A stretch of 11,064 nucleotides of DNA from Acinetobacter sp. (GTDB taxonomy: Bacteria; Pseudomonadota; Gammaproteobacteria; Pseudomonadales; Moraxellaceae): positions 1-11,064 of the forward strand of contig JASLIY010000223.1 of NCBI GenBank assembly GCA_030152675.1. The letters run 5' to 3'. A program made the position numbers and the translations under genes. The notes below the pieces were generated by a model that searched no databases, was not told the origin of the DNA, and saw only the letters and a list, made by a program, of their open reading frames with translations. This document shows positions 5,668 through 11,064 of the stretch, in pieces; the stretch's first letter is position 1; every line of letters begins with the position of its first letter.

Positions 5668-8418
5668 ATGCCCACAAAACAAAGTGAAATCCGTATCATT
5701 TGGTTGATGTTGCTGACCATTGTTGCCGTCGCTGCATGGTTGTTTGATGTCCGTTTAATCAGTTATCTGTGTGCCTTAGCGCTGAGTATGAGCGTGATGC
5801 ATTATGTCGATCTACTGCAAAAGCCAGCACAAGGTTTGAGTGAGCAATTGCAACAACCGATACAGGCGAACTCGAAAGTACCGTTGTATTTATCTTCGAT
5901 GCTGGCCGTATTTGGAGGCGTAATGGGATGGCATTGGATGACGGCGGCAGGGATCACGATCTGGATCTTCTTTTTCTTGCGTTGGCTGAGACGCTTGGAA
6001 CAGCAGTTGATCAGCGTGCAGCAGCAGATACAGCAACTCGATCGAAATGCGCCAGATCGATCACTTGATTTGACACAGCCCCGCGCTGGGGAATTCGTTA
6101 CACGGCAACCGCCCACCATAGAGGCAACTGCTGCGGATTCAAGCACATTAGGCTTTCTGCCTCAGTTGAAACGTTGGATCTTCCAAGGCAATCCAGTGCT
6201 CAAAGTCGCGGTGAGCGTACTCTTGATCGGGATTATCCTGCTGCTTCGTTTTGCAACGGAACATTGGCAGATTGATTTGGCGCTGCAATTGAGCGTGATG
6301 GCTGCGGTGTGTGTGGGCGTATGTGCTTTGGGTTATCGGCTTTGGCAGAAAAATCCCAGTTTTGCATTGGGGCTAGAAGGTTTAGGCTTGGCGGGATTAT
6401 TCCTGTGTTTATTTTTTGCCTATTACAATCAGGTGATTGGTTCATTTGGAGTGGCCGGTCTACTGTTTGTATTGATCATGCTGTTGACTTTGGGCTTGAG
6501 TCTGAAACAAAACTCGATTGAGTTGACCCTGATCGGGATGTCTGTGGCCTATATCGCACCGTTTACCTTGCCGGTGCGTGAGATGAGCAGTACTGAATTG
6601 GTGGCTTATTATGCGGCGATCAATGCGGCTGTTGCTGTGTTGACTAGTTTGCGCCCGTGGAAAATTTTGGCTCAGATTGCTTTGCTTGCCACCGTTGTGA
6701 TTGCCAGTAGTTATAGTCTCTATCGTGGTGATATCGAGCAGTTCCCCTTATTGCTGCTGATCTTGATACATAGTGCGATCTTTATCTGGCTGGGCTTTCG
6801 CTATAGCCAATTGATGGCCAAACAAGATTTGACCCAACTTAGCCTGAAACCGGTACTGGATATCGCATTGATCTTTGCTGCGCCGCTACTGGGCTATGGT
6901 TTGATTTATCTTCTGTATTTTGAAAATAGCCTATGGCAAGCCAGCATCAGTTTGGGTTTTGCGCTCTTGTTTGGGGGATTGCATCTCTATTCGAAGCAAC
7001 TCAAAAGTATCGCCTTTATTGCGCAAAGTTATCTCAGTTTAATGTTGGTTTTTTTGAGCTTTATTCCATCGATCGTTTTGCCTGAACAATGGAGTGTCTT
7101 GGGCTGGGCGACGCTGGGGGTGCTGATCTTTGGCTATGCCTTATGGCGTAAGACAATGGTTGCGCATTACTTATCGATGCTGTTGCTGATCGTGGCTGGG
7201 ATTTCAAGCTTGTATTATTGGGTGCAGTTGGATCAATTCTCCAGATCGATCTTTTGGTATCTAAGCCTGAGTTATATCGCCGTGGTGGTGATAGCCAATA
7301 GTCATGCCAAATATCGTGAACAGTACAATAACGTCATGCTGGTGTTTCATGCACTGTTAATGTTGATGGCCAGTAGTCTTTTCTTGTGGCTGATGCTCGA
7401 TCAGTTCGCGGGTGCTGATGGCAAGGCCACAGTCTTGTTGATCACCAGTTTACTGTTGTTATTACTCAATGAACTGATGCGCTGGGCGAAAGCCTCTTGG
7501 ACGTGGTTGTTACCAAAGTGCATGGCATTGATCCCGATTTTTGCCTATGCCTTGCTGTTGATCTTGTCCCAATTCAAACATGGGCAGTTATATTGGTCGT
7601 CGATGTTTGAACAGGGCAGTGTGTTATTCACTGGTTTGGTGCTGTTTGCATTGAGTTTTCGCTCGAGTCAGGATGATTTACACTTTGCTCCAGAGGCTGT
7701 CAGTTTGTCTGCACTCTTGAGTCTGGCCTTGGCCAGTATTGCGATCTGGCCGGCGATGCCTTATCTCTCCACGCTGCTATTGCCGTTGTTGGTTGCTGCA
7801 ATCAGTGTGATACGTCCTGAGGATCAACGCGGTATCCTGATTTGGCAATCCAAAAGTAGCCTACTCCTGATGATATTGTGGTTGATGTGCTCACAATTAT
7901 TTTCGCAACATGTTTTTGAGGCGTATTGGTTGCCGCTGTTGAATCCAATGGATTTGATTTCATTGCTCGCCTTGCTGTGCTTCTTGTGGCAACTGTCCTT
8001 GCAGCTCAAGACCTCGTTGGATCGCGGCATTATTGCGATCTTGGCGGTACTTGGGCTGTTATGGATGAGTAGTTATATTTTATTGCGTGGTTTACATGTT
8101 TATCTGCACACCCCATATAACCAGTTGGCTTTGTGGCAAAGTGCTGCGGTACAGCTCAGTCTGACCTTGTTGTGGGTGGGTTTAGCCTTTGTCAGCATGA
8201 GCGTTGCAACGGCTAAGAAAATCAGAAGTTTATGGGTCTTGGGGGCCAGTTTGCTGGTGATCGTCACCTTTAAATTGGTGTTGTTGGATCTGTCGCATAT
8301 TGGTACTTTACTGCGAGTGTTCTCGTTCTTGGGTGCAGGTTTGGTGATGTTACTCATTGCGTATATTGCACCCATGCCAGAATCGGCCGAAGAACAATCC
8401 AGTCAAACCAAAGGCTAA
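5668..8418 (+). CDS. DUF2339-type large polytopic membrane protein
   Basis: This 916-residue protein is almost entirely hydrophobic, with more than twenty predicted membrane segments. Two TM pairs lie near the N terminus (about 8-47 and 72-108). A short Q-rich coiled coil follows (RRLEQQLISVQQQIQQLD, about 108-125), then a polar linker to about 170. The start of the DUF2339 core is recognisable as GNPVLKVAVSVLLIGIILLL (174-193) followed by RFATEHW, then dense TM helices to about residue 905 and a short polar tail. The N-terminal coiled coil followed by an NP(V)-hydrophobic-LLR(F/Y)A segment is characteristic of the family. No enzymatic motif is visible, and the family function is unknown; an inner-membrane role in transport or envelope maintenance is only a guess. 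The Shine-Dalgarno is poorly placed: AGGAG at 5647-5651 is 16 nt from the ATG, and no in-frame start lies closer. The gene stands alone, divergent from polA, with its own promoter-like element and terminator. Confidence 0.85.
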   Translation: MPTKQSEIRIIWLMLLTIVAVAAWLFDVRLISYLCALALSMSVMHYVDLLQKPAQGLSEQLQQPIQANSKVPLYLSSMLAVFGGVMGWHWMTAAGITIWIFFFLRWLRRLEQQLISVQQQIQQLDRNAPDRSLDLTQPRAGEFVTRQPPTIEATAADSSTLGFLPQLKRWIFQGNPVLKVAVSVLLIGIILLLRFATEHWQIDLALQLSVMAAVCVGVCALGYRLWQKNPSFALGLEGLGLAGLFLCLFFAYYNQVIGSFGVAGLLFVLIMLLTLGLSLKQNSIELTLIGMSVAYIAPFTLPVREMSSTELVAYYAAINAAVAVLTSLRPWKILAQIALLATVVIASSYSLYRGDIEQFPLLLLILIHSAIFIWLGFRYSQLMAKQDLTQLSLKPVLDIALIFAAPLLGYGLIYLLYFENSLWQASISLGFALLFGGLHLYSKQLKSIAFIAQSYLSLMLVFLSFIPSIVLPEQWSVLGWATLGVLIFGYALWRKTMVAHYLSMLLLIVAGISSLYYWVQLDQFSRSIFWYLSLSYIAVVVIANSHAKYREQYNNVMLVFHALLMLMASSLFLWLMLDQFAGADGKATVLLITSLLLLLLNELMRWAKASWTWLLPKCMALIPIFAYALLLILSQFKHGQLYWSSMFEQGSVLFTGLVLFALSFRSSQDDLHFAPEAVSLSALLSLALASIAIWPAMPYLSTLLLPLLVAAISVIRPEDQRGILIWQSKSSLLLMILWLMCSQLFSQHVFEAYWLPLLNPMDLISLLALLCFLWQLSLQLKTSLDRGIIAILAVLGLLWMSSYILLRGLHVYLHTPYNQLALWQSAAVQLSLTLLWVGLAFVSMSVATAKKIRSLWVLGASLLVIVTFKLVLLDLSHIGTLLRVFSFLGAGLVMLLIAYIAPMPESAEEQSSQTKG

Positions 8419-8437
8419 GTTGTATCTCGCTGAGTAG

Positions 8438-8475
8438 GACGCGAGCAGAAGATTGTTTCTGCTACGCGTCTTTTT
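8438..8475 (+). terminator. Rho-independent terminator after the DUF2339 gene
   Basis: The 13-nt arm GACGCGAGCAGAA (8438-8450) pairs with TTCTGCT-A-CGCGTC (8457-8470) with a single bulged A at 8464 and a 6-nt loop. Five T follow at 8471-8475. It begins 19 nt after the stop codon. There is no T run on the other side of the hairpin, so it should mainly terminate plus-strand transcription. It also lies just beyond the 3' end of the convergent mechanosensitive channel gene and may help limit read-through there. Confidence 0.85.
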
Positions 8476-8495
8476 AAAAAGTGCTGATCAATGGC

Positions 8496-9416
8496 TTAAA
8501 GCTTCGGTTCGCGTTTGATCTCGGCAGCATTGGCATAACGATCTAAGTCATCTTCAGCCATGGTTGCTGCAGAGGGACGATCGACGAAACCAATTTTAGG
8601 AACTGGGATTTCGATCTGATGCTCTACAAAACCATTACGGATCAACTCATGCATTTCATCTTTGACTTTTAAAAAGTTTTCTTGCTTACACCACAGTGCA
8701 AACAACAGCTCAATAGAGGATTCACCGAAGGCGGTCACGCTGACTTGTGGCTTTGGATCAGCCAAGACCAAGGGATAGTTATTGGCGACTTTGAGCAGTA
8801 CTTCACGCACTTTGATGATGTCTTCATGAAAGTTAATCGCAATGCTGATTGGAATTCGCCGTATTGGAAATTTAGACAGGTTATGTACGGGGGCTCGAAT
8901 CAGCTGCTCATTGGGGAGGCGGACATAGACGTTGTCTAGCGTCAGCAGTTTCACCGAGAGTAAATCAATGGAAATCACTTCGCCTTCAATGATATGCCCC
9001 CGAATCAATGTCAATTGAATGGTATCGCCGATTTCAAACGAGCCTTCACCGATCAAGAACAAACCACTGATTAAGTTGGTCGCTGAGGTTTGTGAGGCGA
9101 AACCTAGGGCGACGGTCAAGATCCCTGCAGCACCTAAGAATACACTGAGTTTAAAGCCAGCTTCTTTGAGACTGGCCACCACAAACAGCATAAAAATAAA
9201 ATAAAAAATACCGCGCCGCCACACCAGTCGTTGGTGGGCATTGAACTTCATTCCCACGGTACGGATAAAGGTATTTGAAATCACACGTGCCAAGATAAAG
9301 CCGACAAAGCACAATACCAATGCCACCACGATCTCACTGAGGCGATCGAAGTTAAAATTGGTAAAAATTCCTTTCACGCTATTGGCAACATTTAAGGGGA
9401 TATTGGCATCTGGCAT
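8496..9416 (-). CDS. MscS-family small-conductance mechanosensitive channel
   Basis: MscS channels are inner-membrane heptamers that open under membrane tension and release solutes during hypo-osmotic shock. The 306-residue protein has the minimal MscS layout. TM1 is about 26-46 and TM2 about 68-86. The pore-lining TM3 region (about 92-122) carries the Gly/Ala pattern LGAAGILTVALGFASQTSA and then NLISGLFLI. The beta domain (about 125-185) includes FEIGDTIQL, EGEVISIDLLSVKL and LPNEQLIRAPVHNLSK. A C-terminal alpha/beta domain runs to about 280 (PKPQVSVTAFGESSIELLF), followed by a charged tail. E. coli MscS has 286 residues. The ATG at 9416 has AAGGA 6 nt upstream, and this Shine-Dalgarno overlaps the stop codon of the preceding gene, so the two are co-transcribed and probably translationally coupled. 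It is a general MscS homologue, not necessarily the orthologue of E. coli mscS, hence no symbol. Confidence 0.93.
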   Translation of the reverse strand: MPDANIPLNVANSVKGIFTNFNFDRLSEIVVALVLCFVGFILARVISNTFIRTVGMKFNAHQRLVWRRGIFYFIFMLFVVASLKEAGFKLSVFLGAAGILTVALGFASQTSATNLISGLFLIGEGSFEIGDTIQLTLIRGHIIEGEVISIDLLSVKLLTLDNVYVRLPNEQLIRAPVHNLSKFPIRRIPISIAINFHEDIIKVREVLLKVANNYPLVLADPKPQVSVTAFGESSIELLFALWCKQENFLKVKDEMHELIRNGFVEHQIEIPVPKIGFVDRPSAATMAEDDLDRYANAAEIKREPKL

Positions 9417-9427
9417 CGCGAATCCTT
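9417..9427 (-). promoter_or_regulatory. ribosome binding site of the channel gene overlapping the upstream stop codon
   Basis: On the minus strand the sequence TTTTAAGGATTCGCGATG contains the TAA stop of the upstream gene (9428-9426), an AAGGA that uses its last two bases, and then 6 nt to the channel ATG. Ribosomes terminating on the first gene would be placed directly over the Shine-Dalgarno of the second, which favours coupled synthesis. Confidence 0.8.
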
Positions 9428-10247
9428 AAAAGAATGAGTCAAACATATTAAACAATGCACCGCCTGGGGAACGTGCAGGATGGACATAAATGACTTCGCC
9501 AGCTAATGGTGGCGTGCGGTTTTCAATACGAATCCGCGGTTGGCGTTCGGAAGAATCATGAATCACCTTGATTTGAGAGGTCCACAAACGCCCAGTACTT
9601 TCGCTATAAAACAGTGGCAATGCGGTCACTGGCACATTCATTTTATCAAAGCGCAATTGATGGTTACTAATATTGTGGAAATCAATCGGAGTGACTGCAC
9701 GGAAGGCACGAGATCGCAGTTGATTGAGGTCAGTACGGCCATCCACGGTGGTGGCGTAACACATTTCCCCCATACGTTGATCGGGACCAAACCACGTATC
9801 TTTTGGTAGGATCACAGGCAGGTCGAATAAAGGATCTTTTTGACCTTGGACAAAACCAGAGATCCAGAGAGGAGTGCTGATATACAAGGTACCGCGTTGA
9901 CCAGCGGGAATATAAATCGGATCTGTGGGTTTGATGACGACTGAGCGATCGGCCAAGCGCGGCATGAGTTGGAATTGAGCATGCGTTTCTTTAAACATGT
10001 AGCGTTCGACATGGATCGGCTTTGGAAAGGCCATTTCAGCATCATGAATCCGATACCATTGTTGTTCATAGTCAAACTGCACTTTGGGGCGATGGTATTC
10101 TAAACGCCATTCTTGTAAACCACGGGTCAGTCGAAAGAGTAGAGAGCCAAACTGCCATGTTTTGGACTGATTGATTTCAAAAGTTTCTTCACCCCACCAT
10201 TTTAGGTTCGGCATTTCGGGTTCGAGATGTTCAGTATTCTTGGACAA
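9426..10247 (-). CDS. uncharacterised protein, tentatively DUF432 family, upstream of an MscS channel
   Basis: This 273-residue protein has no signal peptide or membrane segment and is rich in short hydrophobic strands, aromatic residues and prolines, suggesting a soluble cytoplasmic beta-rich fold. Conspicuous segments are KWWGEETFEI (16-25), LADRSVVIKPTDPIYIPAG (98-116), LYISTPLWISGF (121-132), DTWFGPDQRMGEMCYAT (150-166) and a C-terminal VIYVHPARSPGG (252-263). From memory these resemble the DUF432 family, which occurs in archaea and some gammaproteobacteria, but this is a recollection rather than a search result. No catalytic motif is evident. The start is TTG at 10247, with GAGGA 10 nt upstream; the alternative ATG at 10214 (MPNLKWW) lacks a Shine-Dalgarno. 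The stop overlaps the ribosome binding site of the MscS gene 9 nt downstream, so a role linked to that channel is plausible. A promoter-like pair lies on the minus strand at 10326-10298. Confidence 0.7.
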   Translation of the reverse strand: MSKNTEHLEPEMPNLKWWGEETFEINQSKTWQFGSLLFRLTRGLQEWRLEYHRPKVQFDYEQQWYRIHDAEMAFPKPIHVERYMFKETHAQFQLMPRLADRSVVIKPTDPIYIPAGQRGTLYISTPLWISGFVQGQKDPLFDLPVILPKDTWFGPDQRMGEMCYATTVDGRTDLNQLRSRAFRAVTPIDFHNISNHQLRFDKMNVPVTALPLFYSESTGRLWTSQIKVIHDSSERQPRIRIENRTPPLAGEVIYVHPARSPGGALFNMFDSFF

Positions 10248-10289
10248 TTGCGGCGTTTCCTCTATTCACAGTCTTTTTTCAAATCAGAC

Positions 10290-10318
10290 TTCACGCTGTC
10301 ATACGCTTCGCGTACACT
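10290..10318 (+). promoter_or_regulatory. candidate gspE promoter
   Basis: TTCACG (10290-10295) and TACACT (10313-10318) are separated by 17 nt and each match the sigma70 hexamers at 4/6 positions. Transcription would begin near 10325, giving a leader of about 26 nt before the gspE ATG. It overlaps a minus-strand candidate promoter and contains the small inverted repeat TACGC-TTC-GCGTA (10302-10314). The call rests on spacing and partial matches only. Confidence 0.4.
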
Positions 10319-10326
10319 CAGAGCAA
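10298..10326 (-). promoter_or_regulatory. candidate promoter of the DUF432-like/MscS operon
   Basis: Read on the minus strand, TTGCTC (10326-10321) and TATGAC (10303-10298) are 17 nt apart, matching consensus at 3/6 and 4/6. Transcription would start near 10291, about 43 nt before the TTG start at 10247. The element interleaves with the plus-strand gspE candidate, so the two could not easily be occupied by polymerase together. The evidence is weak in absolute terms. Confidence 0.35.
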
Positions 10327-10350
10327 TTCTATTCGTCGTTTACAGTTGTA

Positions 10351-11064
10351 ATGCAAATCCTCAAACAATTACAAATACCCTATAGTTTTGCAAAAAAACA
10401 TGGCGTGTTGTTGCGCTATGAAAGTGATCAAGTATATATCGTTCGTCGCCATGATACTGCACAAATTGCATTGCAAGAAGCGCGTCGCTTTTTAGGGCGA
10501 ACAGCGCAATATCGTCTGTGTAGCGATGATGATTTCAATCAGTTGCTCAGTTCGAGTTATGCCGGTGAGACCGGAGAATCGCAACAGGTCGCTGCAGGTC
10601 TTGAAGATCATCCAGATTTACTCAGTCTCGCGGATCAAGTGCCTGAAACTGAAGATCTGATGGATCAAGAAGACGATGCACCGATTGTTCGTTTGATCAA
10701 CGCATTGCTATCCGAAGCCATTCGCGTCAATGCCTCGGATATTCATATTGAGTCTTTTGAGAAAAAACTATCCGTGCGCTTACGCGTTGATGGTCAGTTA
10801 CGTGAAATCGTGCAGCCGCGCCGTGAGTTGGCACCGTTGCTGGTTTCGCGGATTAAAGTCATGGCCAAATTGGATATTGCAGAAAAACGAGTTCCACAAG
10901 ATGGTCGTATTTCCTTGCGTCTGGCAGGACGTGAAGTCGATGTGCGGGTCTCTACGCTGCCGTCATCGCATGGTGAGCGTGTCGTGATGCGTTTGCTGGA
11001 CAAACAAGCGGGGCGTTTGAACATGACCCATCTTGGCTTAATGGCTCAAGACTATGAACGTTTG
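10351..11064 (+). CDS. gspE: type II secretion system ATPase GspE, 3'-truncated by the window edge
   Basis: GspE is the cytoplasmic hexameric ATPase that docks on the inner-membrane platform of the type II secretion system and powers pseudopilus assembly for export of folded proteins. The first 238 residues are visible, open to the last base. The N-terminal domain (about 1-100) contains YSFAKKHGVLLRYE. The start of the catalytic region follows: DDAPIVRLINALLSEAI (108-124), ASDIHIES (128-135), VRLRVDGQLRE (142-152), LAPLLVSRIKVMAKLDIAEK (160-179), RVPQDGRISLR (180-190) and STLPSSHGERVVMRLLDK (201-218). All of these match GspE closely. Walker A and B and the Cys4 zinc motif, if present, lie beyond the window. 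The ATG at 10351 has no clear Shine-Dalgarno. No other gsp gene precedes it, which fits the scattered T2SS loci of Acinetobacter, where gspE is not in one large operon. The PilB and HxcR families are less likely given the near-exact GspE motif spacing. Confidence 0.93.
   Translation, partial: MQILKQLQIPYSFAKKHGVLLRYESDQVYIVRRHDTAQIALQEARRFLGRTAQYRLCSDDDFNQLLSSSYAGETGESQQVAAGLEDHPDLLSLADQVPETEDLMDQEDDAPIVRLINALLSEAIRVNASDIHIESFEKKLSVRLRVDGQLREIVQPRRELAPLLVSRIKVMAKLDIAEKRVPQDGRISLRLAGREVDVRVSTLPSSHGERVVMRLLDKQAGRLNMTHLGLMAQDYERL

Noticed and set aside
6040..6065. Cluster of GATC/CGATC sites, frequent throughout the DUF2339 gene
   Set aside because: Explained by codons such as CTG-ATC, GCG-ATC and CAG-ATC in a Leu/Ile-rich protein; no ordered spacing that suggests an origin or methylation switch.
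5802..6146. 114-codon minus-strand frame opposite the DUF2339 gene, rich in Cys and Ser
   Set aside because: Composition is that of an antisense shadow of a Leu/Gln-rich coding strand; no Shine-Dalgarno or recognisable domain.
8470..8481. CTTTTTAAAAAG perfect palindrome
   Set aside because: A simple T-run/A-run junction at the end of the terminator, not a separate regulatory site.
10730..10987. Open frame of 85 codons on the plus strand inside gspE, and one of 76 codons on the opposite strand
   Set aside because: Both lie in other frames of the well-supported gspE reading frame and show no family resemblance or ribosome binding site.

Overview
The window looks like a stretch of chromosome from an Acinetobacter or a close gammaproteobacterial relative. 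This is inferred from protein character (PolA, GspE, ProC and TilS read as Moraxellaceae-like), moderate GC content, Q-rich proteins and a single type II secretion gene standing outside a large gsp cluster. The species cannot be named from the sequence alone. Eight genes are visible: six complete, one cut at each end. Coding density is high, and no mobile element, CRISPR array, tRNA or rRNA was seen.

Layout: (1) 2-2595, plus strand: the 3' part of tilS (tRNA-Ile lysidine synthetase), then proC (proline biosynthesis) and a yggT-family membrane protein. They are closely spaced (24 and 26 nt) and probably co-transcribed from a promoter left of the window. (2) 2622-2670: a perfect 21-bp inverted repeat forms a shared two-way terminator between yggT and polA, which converge. 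(3) 2684-5503, minus strand: polA, a full three-domain DNA polymerase I with intact 5' flap nuclease, 3'-5' proofreading and polymerase motifs. (4) 5504-5667: the divergent spacer between polA and the next gene, with a 21-bp palindrome overlapping a good plus-strand sigma70-like promoter. (5) 5668-8418, plus strand: a 916-residue polytopic membrane protein of the DUF2339 type, closed by a hairpin terminator. (6) 8496-10247, minus strand: a two-gene operon of a soluble beta-rich protein (tentatively DUF432) and a three-TM MscS-type mechanosensitive channel, whose ribosome binding site overlaps the stop codon of the first gene. (7) 10248-10350: a divergent spacer with facing, overlapping promoter-like elements. 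(8) 10351-11064, plus strand: the 5' part of gspE, the type II secretion ATPase, running off the right edge.

Most of the region is housekeeping: tRNA modification, proline synthesis, DNA repair and replication, osmotic or membrane functions, and protein secretion. The least understood parts are the DUF2339 membrane protein with its palindromic operator-like site, and the DUF432-like protein coupled to an MscS channel. No clearly new multi-gene system is apparent. The DUF432-like/MscS pair is the best candidate for an under-described functional unit.
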